From Branchiostoma lanceolatum (taxonomy: Eukaryota; Chordata; Leptocardii; Amphioxiformes; Branchiostomatidae): a stretch of 64,000 bases of DNA. The position numbers were made by a program, and so were the translations under genes. Where the stretch lies: contig NC_089736.1 in assembly GCF_035083965.1 (NCBI RefSeq), positions 12,176,207-12,240,206 on the forward strand, read 5' to 3'. Below, in pieces: positions 1 to 14,831 of the stretch. The notes beneath the pieces are model-generated. The model made no database searches and was not told the origin of the DNA. It was given only the letters and a program-made list of their open reading frames with translations. The first letter of the stretch is position 1, and each line of letters opens with the position of its first letter.

Positions 1-250
1 GCTACGGACAGAGGGACAATAGGTGACCCATGTACGGACTATTGTCTCTCTCTCCGTAGCCGGCTCCCTTGGAATACACTATTTGGCCAATTTCTACTAT
101 TTTTCCAGCTATCCACGGAGCCTGGTAGAGGCTAGGTTTAACAGAGGTGGGCCTGAAAGTTGCGTAGTAGCCGGTTCACGGTTGACAAAAGAAATCTGCC
201 TCAAGTGATACGTTTGTATGACAGGGAGAGGGGCTTATCGTCAAGATCAC
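1..250. repeat. Half copy of the palindromic element that follows
   Basis: Bases about 52-145 resemble the right arm of the hairpin element at 261-481 (shared blocks such as GGCCAATTTCTACTAT and a diverged GGTAGAGGCTAGG end). I see no gene here. It looks like a decayed or partial copy of the same family, cut by the window edge. Confidence 0.6.
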
Positions 251-260
251 AGGTGTGAGT

Positions 261-481
261 TAGACTCTACCAGTCTCCACGGGTCACTGGGAAAATAGTA
301 GAAATTGACCAAATAGAGTCAACTGTATGAAGGGAGTCGGCTATGGAGATAAGGTAAAACATTGCAATCCAGGGTTGCAATGTTTGACCTTATCTCCATA
401 GCCGACTCCCTTCATACAGTTGACTCTATTTGGCCAATTTCTACTATTTTCCCAGCAACCCGTGGAGACTGGTAGAGTCTA
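261..481. mobile_element. Palindromic MITE-like element with 9-bp target duplication
   Basis: Two arms of roughly 107 bp (261-367 and 372-481) are near-perfect reverse complements, with termini TAGACTCTACCAGTCTCC and its complement. The nine bases GGTGTGAGT occur directly before (252-260) and after (482-490) the element, which fits a target-site duplication. It has no coding capacity. A 9-bp duplication is known for Mutator-like and Merlin-like transposons, but the superfamily cannot be assigned from this alone. Confidence 0.75.
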
Positions 482-738
482 GGTGTGAGTCAGGAAACGT
501 CTTTCGTAAGTGATGACCTTTAGCGTAATACAAATGTAATCAAACAAAGGCCGAGTTACGGTATTGGAGCCCAAACAAAGGAGGGGTTCACGACATGTAG
601 TCTCCGAGTTGACTTTCTGACGCATGACCGACTTTCTTGAAAAAAGAGGAACAGAAACTATGACGAATGTTATGAAGGGCGTTAGCACAGTTTGCAGCGA
701 AACTAGTGAGAATCTCCGAAGGTAAAGTAAAAAGGAAT

Positions 739-3276
739 ATGGGTGAAGAAAAGCAGGCGCGTTTTGTTGAGTGGAGTTGTAACGTGTTTCTAGGCGTCTT
801 ATCGGACTTTGCAGTCCCCAAGCTAAGGAGTTTGTACGGCAAGGCGGGTCTTTCGAGGGACGAAGCCACAAAACGCCTTGATATTTGTCAAGAAAAGGTA
901 TTTAGGGTTTTGGAGTTTGGCTGGGTGGGGTGGGATTTCGTTAAACTGGTAGTCATTCGAATGGATCAGGCGATGTTGATTTGTTTTTAACGAATACCGT
1001 GAGTTGTAACAGTAACACCAACTTGGCCAGTGCAAATCGAAAAATATCATGATTTGATTAGGGGGCTTGGGGGTGGTAACGACTGGGAAAATGCTAGCAT
1101 GATTATACAGTATATCGCACTTATGGCGGCCCGCCCAACCATGGTGTTAAACCGGCAAAAATCTTACCCTGGGAAAGTCGTAAAGGGAGTGCTCCTACTG
1201 TGAGCTGCCTAGCAGTTTGAGGTGTGAATTGGCCCCTATAACCACATAAATTCATAAAAGGATTAGATCGTCTGCCAGCCTAGAACAATAGCAGGGACGG
1301 ATTACCATAATAACTGTCAGAGAAGTAAAACATTTTCTGTACTGTTTTTTTGGGGGAACACTATCAAACCATGCAGAATGACTCAGATATCTACCAAAAA
1401 GTCACATAATCCAAGGAAGTTTCAATCAGATAAGATCCCTTGATATTCAAGACAACACTATCATTTTTCAGTTTTGGGGAAGTCAGTCTTGTTCAAATTT
1501 CCAAACTTTCAAATCAACCCTGTCAACGTTGTGTCAGAGTAGGAAAATGCGACATCGTCTTCTTCAATTTTGGTGCTAAAAGATTGATCAGAAAAGTAGG
1601 TAACAAACCATGACGTCATAACAAACCATGACGTCATAACAAACCATGACGTCATAACAAACCTCGCCTATTGCAGGTGATTCACAGTCTGTGGCACTGG
1701 ATTCAGCAGGACAAGCAGGTGAACCTAGACAACATCACCCTCCTCAGGGGGCGTCCGGAACTTCGCCGGCTTGCTAAAAAGCAGCACTTCGTGCGCCCAC
1801 ACCCCCTGCCGCCTACGACCATACTTATTAACGAGGTCAGTTCAACATCACTTTTGTATAGCTTTGAAAGTGACCACACATATGGCAAAATCAATTGTAT
1901 AGTCATAGAATTTAATAAGTTAACAAGAGTCTGAGGACCCATGAAATTTGTTTTTATATATGGTGTTTTTTATTTGCCCAAGCTAGCTTGAGTGTATCAA
2001 GAGTTCCAGTTACCTACAAATTTGATTCTATATCCCTCCGTGGTATGACCACAACCTGTTGGGTCCCTAGGGAATTTATGACCCACTTTTGAAACTGACA
2101 GCTGACACCTGTCACAGCATGCCTAAAATGGAAATATAGATAATTCTCATTATGCAAATTCAGTCCCAATTTGCATAATTTGCAATTCATTGTGTACATC
2201 TTTGTCCAAGCTGCATAGTAAATAACATGAAAATCTGTTGCTCCTTTCTTCGGTTATTCTCCTTAGAAGATTTTGACAAATACACCATTACAGTTCCAGT
2301 GACACATACCAGGGGACCCAAAATCGACCTTGACCTTTCTCCTCCCAACACCTATCTACATACAAAATATCATTACAATCCATCTAGACGTTCTTCAGTT
2401 ATGCTGACTTGAAGCATCCGGTGACACACACATGCACGCACGCAAACACACTCAAAACAATATCCCCATGAAAAAGTATTTTTTCATGGAGATGATAATG
2501 CAAATCTTTCTATGGCCCTCACATGTTGTGGTTTATATGACAAGGTATCTCTTTCCCTTTAGGTTTGTAACCTGGGACTACCAGATTCCGCCATCCTCGA
2601 GTTTTTCCGTGATTTCAATCGCCGGCTCACCGGGTATGACCACAACGGGAAGATATCAAAGCCATTGAGGTACAGCGCTTTTCTGTCCGTGACTCTATGT
2701 TGCGTGGAAGAGAAGCTTGGAAACAAAGTCCTGAAGAAGACCTGGGGCGGAAGCGTACCTCTCCCTAAACATTTAAGGGAGATCTACATAAAACACGCAG
2801 CTCGCTGGATCTGGCACCCGATTGTTTCTCTGCCAGTTCTTATAAGTCTCGACCAAACAGAGAAAGGGAAGCCATTGGGTAAGGTGAGAGTCGTCCCTGA
2901 AAATCAGCCGATTCTGTCATGTCGAGCTTTTCAATTCCACCAAGGAGGTTGGTACCGTCCATCCTCTGAGCCCAAGTGTCCACCATTACCAGGTGTAAAG
3001 TTAGTTCCTCCTTGTAGTCAGTGCAAGGACATGTTTCCTTCACACGACCCTACTACAGGCAAGGGTGTTGGGTACGTGCAGTACAAAACAACTCCGCTAG
3101 GGGGCGCCCGCCACAAGTGGTGCCGAGGAAACTGTGCAGAGGTCACGGCCTTCAGTGACATGTTCTATCAGCTGGGATTGAAGTGCCATGTGGTCAACGG
3201 CAGTGCGAAGAAGGTTCTGGCTAAGTACAAGATGGACAAAATGCCGCGAGCAAAGTTTGTGAAGAAAACGTTGTAG
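739..3276 (+). CDS. Unrecognised 343-aa protein with PPCxxC and GNCAE motifs (three exons)
   Basis: Three exons join in phase 0: 739-897, 1677-1835 and 2563-3276, each with canonical GT-AG borders; the first two are both 159 nt. The product is 343 residues with no obvious signal peptide or membrane segment. I do not recognise the family by name. The C-terminal half holds PPCSQC (about residues 255-260) and WCRGNCAEV (about 292-300), a Cys/Glu arrangement resembling the zinc motifs of cytidine-deaminase-fold enzymes but in reversed order (CDA has CAE first, then PCxxC). The tail is basic (many Lys, ending KKTL). The start is the first ATG in an open stretch, so upstream non-coding exons are possible. 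The exon chain is well supported; the deaminase comparison is inference only. Confidence 0.75.
1605..1660. repeat. Three tandem 18-bp units each with a CRE-like TGACGTCA
   Basis: The unit ACAAACCATGACGTCATA is repeated three times with an 18-bp period, giving TGACGTCA at 1611-1618, 1629-1636 and 1647-1654. It lies in intron 1 of the 739-3276 gene and ends about 15 bp before the exon 2 acceptor. TGACGTCA is the consensus CREB/ATF site; any regulatory role is inference. Confidence 0.7.
2225..2490 (+). repeat. Dispersed repeat R1, copy 1
   Basis: This block shares long near-identity with 40444-40715, and part of it with 42045-42232 and 51567-51866. Signature sequences are ACCAGGGGACCCAAAATCGA, an AC-rich segment, and a terminal small hairpin around TTTTTCATGGAGAT. 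It lies in intron 2 of the upstream gene. It is non-coding and the family is unknown. Confidence 0.7.
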
Positions 3277-3796
3277 CGTTTTGCAAGAAAACGAAAATTC
3301 ATGTACATGTATGTTTTACAAAGTTATTTGTGTATTTAGAATAGATGAATTGTCACAATTCGGGGAAATGTGTAATAGTTCTCATCCTTAAATGTTTCTT
3401 GATGTTTGAGTTTGTAGGGCCATTTCATTTGACGGAACTGCGCAGCCAATTCTTGACTGTGGTTGTGCCTACATATTATTGTAGCCTATATAGGGTAAAG
3501 CAAGGGAATTTTATATAATGTCCTTGGGTAAAGGTACTAAAATACATGTATGCAGAATATTTTTGTGAGAAAAAGGAATTAATGTTTGTAGTTTATATGG
3601 TGAGGTGAGACTTTGTCATACTTTGATGTATTACTTGTTTAAAATTTTGAAGCTGGCTATAGAAAAGCAGTAGGGTTTGTAACCTTCGCTGACGTTCTAC
3701 TTACGTTGTGCACCTAAGTTTGAATAGGTGTTCATGTATTTAAAAATACATGAACACCTATTCTCAAATATCAATTTCAAGCCCCGGTAATGGTAT
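3277..3796. other. 3' flank of the 739-3276 gene with a 42-bp perfect palindrome
   Basis: No gene is visible. The stretch is AT-rich and probably contains the 3' UTR. A near-perfect palindrome at 3722-3763 (GAATAGGTGTTCATGTAT and its complement around a short A/T loop) could be a tiny foldback element or a strong hairpin. Confidence 0.5.
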
Positions 3797-4161
3797 CAAA
3801 GGAAACCCAAGCAATATTAGGGCCCGAAAATTGGATTTTGCAAGTCAATTTCTTGTCATTTCTATACACGATTAGTTCAAACAACACTACCGATATCACA
3901 ATGTAGTGAGATGATGCAAAAATATGACATTGGTGTGATGTGAGAACTCACTGAAAATCGTCGCAGAGGTTTTTGTAGGCTCGCGAAACTAAGGGGATCA
4001 TTCTACGGCTCGTTTTTGCACGGTTTTAAAATGCTCAAAGTGTGAAGTTATTTCGCAAATATGCTAAACAGTGTTAGTAAATGTCACTGCGATAAAGATT
4101 TCAGCATTATTATATTTTCATTTCCATTTTTGGGCCCTAATATTGCTTTGGTTGCCTCTAA
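3797..4161 (+). mobile_element. MITE family B (TTAA type), copy 1
   Basis: An AT-rich element of about 360 bp bounded by terminal inverted repeats AACCCAAGCAATATTAGGGC and its complement. Three more copies lie at 15420-15780, 20869-21221 (inverted) and 29041-29387. The copy at 29041 is flanked by TTAA on both sides, which is the piggyBac-type target. No coding capacity. Confidence 0.75.
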
Positions 4162-4499
4162 GCGCTGGAGTCTCAAGTTGTCCTCTTGGTAAATTTGATG
4201 TAATGATTATGTAGAATGATTCATGTTTGCAGTCAAGGTATCCACCCAATGGTTATCATTTGTGTACAACACATAAGCCATGCATAATCATAACATGGCT
4301 GCATATCATACATTACAAATGCAGTAGGATTTCCCACAAATGGGAATATAGTCTTAATCCATGATTTAAACTTCATACAACTTGCATATAGTAGAAAGAA
4401 AAAAACAGACGCCAAAACAAGAGTGTTTCAGTAGGAAGGTGCTTCTTTAATAGTTCACCCAAAATGTTACAGATAATACAATCTGGTTGGTGTTCAATT

Positions 4500-8655
<4,156 letters not shown>

Positions 8656-8917
8656 GATTTGTCTCCCAGCATGCAATACCATCAGACGTGTTCGCCAGTT
8701 TCCGGAAAAAAACTCACGAAGCCACGAACTTTACCGAAAAATACCGAATACTTACTAATCCAATCAGTTTTATCTATCAACTTATCAATGCATTTTATCA
8801 TATTTTATCATATTATATTTATCAAAGTTATAGTTTTTCTATAAAGATACGTTATTAAGAAAACATTTCCGTTCAGTTACTAACAGTAGTGAAGTCCCAT
8901 GATGCTTTGTTCGCAAA
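8656..8917. promoter_or_regulatory. Probable bidirectional promoter between RPL15 and the MFSD5-like gene
   Basis: The predicted RPL15 5'TOP exon starts near 8655 on the minus strand. A potential first exon for the plus-strand gene holds ATGGCAGCGCCC at 8918 and a GT donor after 8941 (AAA then GTGAGT). The gap of about 260 bp would be a divergent promoter. Start sites are inferred from sequence only. Confidence 0.45.
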
Positions 8918-8941
8918 ATGGCAGCGCCCACGTCAGAGAAA
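8918..8941 (+). other. Possible upstream exon with short ORF (5' leader of the MFSD5-like gene)
   Basis: ATGGCAGCGCCCACGTCAGA begins an 8-codon stretch that meets a strong GTGAGT donor. If it joins the acceptor before 10159, the reading frame runs out of frame past the MFSD5 ATG, so it could not encode an N-terminal extension there; it would act as an upstream ORF. The 1.2 kb between it and 10177 shows no other exon. Confidence 0.35.
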
Positions 8942-10158
8942 GTGAGTTTTTTACGATTCTTCCACCGTTCTTGTGTGATTTTTCTTCTTTAAAAGACGTT
9001 AACGACCCCAGGTCGTGGTTGTGTTCAATCAGAGGACTTCTAAATGTTAATGCCGCATAGTTTCTTGACGATTACTTGTGTCCCAGCCGGCGTATCCCAC
9101 ATGAAACGTAACCGTTCGCACCGGTAGCCATTTAGAAAGTTGTATCAAAATATTTGATTATTGTGATGTGGCACCCTCAAAACCGGATCTACCACAAACC
9201 TCGGCTTTGGAGTTGGAAAGCGCAACGGTATTTCTGGAAATATTTAACCAAAAACTTAAACGTGATCTTTCAGTAAACCGAAAGTGTTGCGAATAGAAGG
9301 CATGTAAACTTGTGAAACCAAAATTTGAAAGTGAAAACATACTTTCTATTGTGACCATATTCAGTATGTTTGATTAGAAATTGTAGTGCTATAATGCATA
9401 GAGTATGGCGATGTGTGAGGTTTGGTATTTTGACTGAGCTTTATCTTTGTAAGTAAATACCAGTGCTGCCCATTTACAAAAAAATGTTGTTGTTGTTGTT
9501 GTCCTTGCTTAAATGTTGTCTATTTCACTAGAGCTTAGAAGTGGAATCTTCGGGTGCTTGGTTTCACTTGGTTCAGTTACGAGTCAATGATTTGTCTCTC
9601 TAGGTATTTGACTCTTGGTGACTTGAACAGAAAAAAATTGTGAAAAATAAGCTGATGGAAAAAGAGACTTTGAAAATTGTATGCAGGAAGCAGTTAGATT
9701 TGTATTGTCTCATGTTACTATTGTTAGCTTATTTGACGCATAGCGAATGCCGACAAAGTCTGCGCTGCACGAATCTAATTTTTTGCTTGGAATATATTCA
9801 GGTTGTGCTCCCATTAATCAATCCTGAGTTTCAAGTCAATCCATTGATCCAAAGTTGAATAAAGCGAACTTGAAGATTCTTACCTGGCTTTCTAGCGAAT
9901 GCCCAGCAACAATGGCTTTTTAGCGAATGCCCAATATATCAGCCAAAATTTCGGCCATCGTGACACGGGTGCTAAATCTAACACCATAAACATGTTCAAC
10001 ATGTTGTCCCCTGAACGGGTCCCCTTATTTGAAGGACGTAAGTTTTGTCCTGGGGCAATAGTAACAAAACCCTTGTGTTTTTTTTTCAAGGTTTTCACCA
10101 TGAGGCTGTGACAAATACCAAGTTTGCCCCCCTGTAATGACAGTGAAGCTGAGACCAC
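8942..10158. other. Probable 5' intron, nothing recognisable
   Basis: AT-rich sequence with a short TGTTGT tract near 9485 and no exon, RNA gene or named repeat that I can support. The polypyrimidine/AG before 10159 is a plausible acceptor for a 5' UTR intron. Confidence 0.4.
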
Positions 10159-10176
10159 AGATTATAAGCCAACAAC

Positions 10177-11568
10177 ATGGAGGGATTCGTGTGCATCATC
10201 TTCTTCTTCCTATCTGCACTCTGTGTGGGTATGGAGATCATGGCACGAAAAGCCAAGCCACCAGAGATATCAGCGTCCAATCCCATCTTTCTAAAGTTCC
10301 AAACGGACTACTTCAAAGTCTATTTCCTGGCTCTTCTGGCAGACTGGCTACAGGGTCCCTATCTGTACAAACTGTACAGTCACTACGGGTTTGAGGAGTC
10401 ACAGATCGCTGTGCTGTACGTGTGTGGATTCGCGTCGAGTGTGATTTTCGGGACTGGAACGGGAGTGCTAGCGGATAGGTACGGGAGGAAAAGGCTTTGT
10501 GTGTGCTTCGCCGTGGTGTATTCCATTTCCTGCCTGACGAAACTCTCCAGGCATTACGGAGTCCTGATCTTGGGTAGAGTCTTAGGAGGCGTCTCCACAT
10601 CACTGCTGTTCACCGCGTTCGAGTCTTGGTACGTGTACGAGCACATAGAGACGCACGACTTCCCTCCGGAATGGCTTCCCGTCACGTTCTCGCGAGCAAC
10701 GTTCTGGAACGGAATTCTAGCCATCGGGGCGGGAATCGCCGCGAACGTCTTCGCCGGTCTTTTCAACTACGGACCCGTAGCGCCCTTCGTCATGGCAATA
10801 CCGTTACTTATCGCATCGGGGGTTCTTGTAAGTACAAAGTGGAATGAAAACTACGGCACACGCCAGATGAGATTCTCCAAGTTGTGCATAGAGGGACTCC
10901 GAGAGATCGTCAGAAGCAAGCGGATCGTGCTGATTGGTGCTATACAGTCGTTGTTTGAAAGCTGTATGTATATCTTCGTCTTCATCTGGACGCCCGTGTT
11001 AGACCCGTCAGGACCTCCGCTCGGCGTGGTGTTCTCCTCGTTCATGATCTGCATCATGATTGGCTCGTCCCTGTTCCACATCCTAACTACGAAACACGCC
11101 CGTCTCCAAGCGGTGCATGTCCTCGCCATATCGGTCCTCCTGGCCTTGACGTCCATGGTCTCCTGTATCAAGTCCACGCACCCTCACCACGAGAACCCAA
11201 CCGTATCGTTCCTCGCGTTCCTCCTACTCGAGCTCGCTTGCGGGATGTACTTCCCCTGTATGGGATACCTCCGCACCAGAATCATCCCCGAGAAAAACCG
11301 TGCCAGCATCGTCAACTGGTTCCGCGTCCCCTTGAACTCTATCGCGTGTATCGGACTGATGTACCTACACAACGACGACGTCCTCGGCACACACAAGATA
11401 TTCATCATTTGCTCGCTACTCCTGATGATAGCCATGTTGTGTGTGCTCCAGCTTTGTATATTCATTAAAAACGATGACAGCTTAAGAATACACATCGTAG
11501 ACACAGAGACTTTGAATGGCAACGGTGTTCAAGGAATGGAAAGAGATAGCCTAATGTCTAAGATATAA
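10177..11568 (+). CDS. MFSD5: Major facilitator superfamily domain protein 5 (molybdate-anion transporter)
   Basis: A single uninterrupted exon encodes 463 residues (human MFSD5 is 450). From memory of the human protein, matching blocks are NPIFLKFQTDYFKVYFLALL, ADWLQGPYLYKLY, LGRVLGG, FESWYVYEH, FVFIWTPVLDPSGPPLG, ELACGMYFP and NWFRVPLNSIACIGL. About 12 hydrophobic segments are visible, as expected of an MFS carrier of the plasma membrane or endomembranes. MFSD5 is reported to mediate high-affinity molybdate uptake in animals. The start is the first ATG after an in-frame TAA at 10165 and precedes the N-terminal hydrophobic segment. It is divergent from RPL15. The lack of introns in the coding region matches the vertebrate gene. 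Confidence 0.95.
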   Translation: MEGFVCIIFFFLSALCVGMEIMARKAKPPEISASNPIFLKFQTDYFKVYFLALLADWLQGPYLYKLYSHYGFEESQIAVLYVCGFASSVIFGTGTGVLADRYGRKRLCVCFAVVYSISCLTKLSRHYGVLILGRVLGGVSTSLLFTAFESWYVYEHIETHDFPPEWLPVTFSRATFWNGILAIGAGIAANVFAGLFNYGPVAPFVMAIPLLIASGVLVSTKWNENYGTRQMRFSKLCIEGLREIVRSKRIVLIGAIQSLFESCMYIFVFIWTPVLDPSGPPLGVVFSSFMICIMIGSSLFHILTTKHARLQAVHVLAISVLLALTSMVSCIKSTHPHHENPTVSFLAFLLLELACGMYFPCMGYLRTRIIPEKNRASIVNWFRVPLNSIACIGLMYLHNDDVLGTHKIFIICSLLLMIAMLCVLQLCIFIKNDDSLRIHIVDTETLNGNGVQGMERDSLMSKI

Positions 11569-11727
11569 GACATAAGAAAAGGAGCTGGTTCTCTGGTGGC
11601 TATATGTAGTGATTGAGAAACTATCACTATCAGTTACAGACTGTTAGATGTAAAAGGGGCTGGGGCAAAATCCATGTGCAATTTCCCTGCTTAGCCATTC
11701 AATGTACTCATATTTTGTTTGCTGTAT
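11569..11727 (+). other. Start of the MFSD5-like 3' UTR
   Basis: Non-coding sequence after the stop. The first clear AATAAA is near 12416, past the inserted foldback element, so the mature 3' UTR may include the element. Confidence 0.4.
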
Positions 11728-11732
11728 TTCAA

Positions 11733-12274
11733 CAGGGGTGCCAAAGTATTCATACAAATTTTACAGAATTCATACAAATTTTACGGAATGCATACGATCC
11801 ATTACGCAGAAACATACAAATTTTACGGAATACATACGATCCATTACTAGTTAACATACGATCCTTACTATTTGTTGGGTCACATGACATGACCGCCAAA
11901 TTCAAGATGGCGGACTCGGGATAACCAGTTCTTTGTATGATATCTTGGCTTTTAAGAGCTTAATAATGGCGTATCCCATCCTGTTAAACTCTAAATATCT
12001 CAATCTACACTGAATTAAGACTAATGACTAGGCTTAAACCAACTAGGAGGACCAAACAAAGCTAGATTCGGTGCTAGCTTGATGGCAAACAAATTAGTAA
12101 GGATCATATGTTTCTTTAGTAATGGATCGTATGTATTCCGTAAAATTCATATGTTTCTTAGTAATGGATCGTATGAATTCTGTAAAATGCGTATGTTTCT
12201 CGTAATGGATCGTATGTATTCCGTAAAACTTGTATGAATTCCGTAAAATTCAGATGAATTCTTTGGCACCCCTG
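11733..12274. mobile_element. Foldback DNA transposon with repeat-filled terminal arms
   Basis: A 542-bp element with inverted ends CAGGGGTGCCAAAG and CTTTGGCACCCCTG. It is flanked by the 5-bp direct repeat TTCAA (11728-11732 and 12275-12279). Each arm of about 150 bp is built from tandem variants of CATACGATCCATTACG and CATACAAATTTTACGGAAT. The unique middle has no ORF. The ends starting CAGGGGTG and the 5-bp duplication fit a non-autonomous hAT-like (hAT5-type) element, but this assignment is inference. Confidence 0.8.
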
Positions 12275-12279
12275 TTCAA

Positions 12280-14133
12280 GTTTTTCAACTGCAAGCCCAT
12301 GTTACCATATTTTGGCATTTTTCTATCTGTGAAATTGTAATTTTCTTTCTATTATTGTAGTAGTATTTGTCTATGGCATTTCACAGTTTATCCCTAATAT
12401 TAGACTTGAATATTCCAATAAATATGTCAGATTTGCTAGTACACTAAGTACTCATAATCATCTGTTATGTGCTGTCACATATTTTGCATTCTTTTATGAT
12501 ATTATATGCTCCAAAATACTTCCATATGCAGTAAACTGTCAAAAATTTTTAAATTCACAATCATAACTTATGCAGGTATAAAGACACAGACTATGTATCA
12601 CAAGATGAATTATACTGTATTATATGGAATGGAAGAAAGTAAACAATTTCATACATATATGACAAGGATGCATGAGTTGCTATTGCATCACAAAGCGAAA
12701 GTAAAACAAGAACAGAAATGATAAACTTGTTAATGGTTATAGTGAGTACATGTACATGAACATATTATTTATCGAATTTGCTGGTTGCAAGGGACGCAGG
12801 TCATATAATTTAGATATGTGTATGTTATATATTGCGTATATTGTACCATGCAGGGGTTAATCTAAATCGGGAAAGAGGGGCGCTGCACCCTCTTGTTTCA
12901 GCCCAGCGCCCCCTTGTCAAATTCAGATTTTAGCTAAATCTCCAGCATACAGCATTCTCTCAGCGATCAATTCTTCCATAAATACATAGAATTCGCTCCC
13001 TTGCCTGTGTGTGCTCCCTCTTGTTGAATTTTTCTAGAAAAACCCCTGCCATGGGATGTATGGGATTGTATCTTGGGCCTGCTATGAGTAATGCATGTGT
13101 ACATTACACTTCTGTGTATAGATTACTATTTTCCTGTTATTTTAAGAATAAACCGTTCCAATAATGAACACTTTGAAATTTCTAATATCAGTGAATGAAT
13201 CAAACCTTTCCTTTTGTTTTGTTTTTACCATGCCAACATTTTTGGTGACAAATTTTGTGTCTTTGCTCAGACCGTGTAAATTTATATTGGTGATGTTATA
13301 ATTTATATTTGTCTAATTAAGATATCTGATATAATGTAATCAAATCACTGCCTTTTTGCTTGCCATTCCAAAGCTATTTTGATTTATCCCTGCTGATTTA
13401 GAATATTTATGATATCATTATTTTCCACACAAACATGTCTATGCTATCTCTTCTGTGACATATCTTCTTGTGTTTTCAGAAGTGTCATTTCTGGATACAT
13501 GTCAAGTGAAGTCAAAGCATTTATTTATTCTGCAATAACATGTACACTGTATATGAAAGACGGTTTGCAAAGTGTAGGCTATTTAACCATTTTAATTTTT
13601 TTTGGCAATACATGAAAAAACCCTTTGCTTTGACTTCTTTGCAAATTGAAAGATGTTTGCAAGTAAGGTATTGAATGCACTTAAAAGTTTATCAAAGAAA
13701 AAGGAGCTTTTAGTTATTCAGTTTTTTGCCCATGATATTTCTACCAAAAATTTTGTTGTTGTTGAATTCGTATGATTATGGTGATATTATATTGCACTTC
13801 AGCATCTAGGTATGTATCCAAGAAAATGTGTTTCGTTTTAGCTATTCAGATATTCATAAAACATACAGATTCGCATATCATCAGTACTGAGAGCATTTTG
13901 CTGTCTGCTAGGTCTTTATAATATTACTCTCTGGTTGGGTTATTTTCCGGAACACTTTTTTGCCAAATGATACTGGTCAGTGTAGAGATGGAAAGACTGG
14001 GGATTTTGACAACCTGATTATCTTAAAATTCAAATATCTGTTTCTTTAACCATAGAATGTTTCATTGAAATTTATATTGAAATAATATATAACGTAATCA
14101 GCATGCACTTTTTATCAACATGTGACGCTGAAT
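12280..14133. other. AT-rich intergenic stretch with one small inverted-repeat element
   Basis: AATAAA near 12416 may end the MFSD5-like transcript. A segment at about 12850-13060 has inverted ends (GCAGGGGTTAATCTAAA against an AACCCCTGCC end) and looks like a small MITE. The rest holds no gene, RNA or repeat that I can support. Confidence 0.4.
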
Positions 14134-14141
14134 TGTATATC

Positions 14142-14527
14142 CACCCTCCTAAAAGCAGGAGCCCTATCACTCGATTCGTTAGCTCGCTCGTGTAGGGGCC
14201 CTGCTCTTTAGCCCCGGTAGACACGGTTCTGGCGACATTACTGACAGTTGCTCATGACTAATTAATGAACTATCCTTATTTGGCACAATTTGGCGGTTAA
14301 TTTGTTCTGAACCAAAAGTAACAATGTGAGAGGTAACCTGATTGGTTGATAGCTTTCTAGCGTCCCTTGCGCTTTTGCTAGAGATGAGGTTTAGCAAACC
14401 CTCTGATTGGCTGAAGCTGTTTTGGTGTCGACGGCGCCAGAACCGTGTCTACCAGGGCTAAAGAGCAGGGCCCCTACGCGAGCGAGCCAACGAATCGAGC
14501 GATAGGGGTCCTGCTTTTAGGAGGGTG
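14142..14527. mobile_element. MITE family A, copy 1 (8-bp target duplication)
   Basis: A 386-bp element with long inverted ends of about 90 bp beginning CACCCTCCTAAAAGCAG. The 8-bp TGTATATC flanks both sides (14134-14141 and 14528-14535). Other copies lie at 18823, 23932, 33188 and 52660. Non-coding; an 8-bp duplication fits hAT-like or similar transposases. Confidence 0.85.
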
Positions 14528-14831
14528 TGTATATCTAGCAACATGTTATCATATAGGTCTTGAAAATAATTGTCCATATCCCAGTGCCTTTCCAAATATA
14601 CAATGACTAATATTGATACATGTAGTATGTTAATGAGCTGAAGTTATTTGCTTACCTGTCGTCAGTAAACCTCTTGTTTCAACAGATATATAGCTTCAGT
14701 CTTTTATTTGAAAAATAGACAAGATAGAAGTATCCCCCGATTCATTTATTACAGTTAAATAGTTTTTAAAGTTGAACAACCGTTTGTTGGATGACTATTT
14801 AGTTAGCCAGAAGATATATTCATTTGAAGTA

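Noticed and set aside
479-871. 130-codon minus-strand frame near the left end
   Set aside because: It overlaps exon 1 of the 739-3276 gene on the other strand and part of the palindromic element; no family features.
1605-1660. CRISPR-like direct repeats
   Set aside because: Only three contiguous 18-bp units without spacers in a eukaryotic intron; a simple tandem repeat.
10137-10394. Plus-strand frame overlapping the MFSD5 start
   Set aside because: It is out of frame with MFSD5, has no recognisable features and is best seen as a shadow or upstream ORF.
12506-12721. 71-codon frame after the MFSD5-like gene
   Set aside because: AT-rich, low complexity, no splice partners or family match; likely chance.
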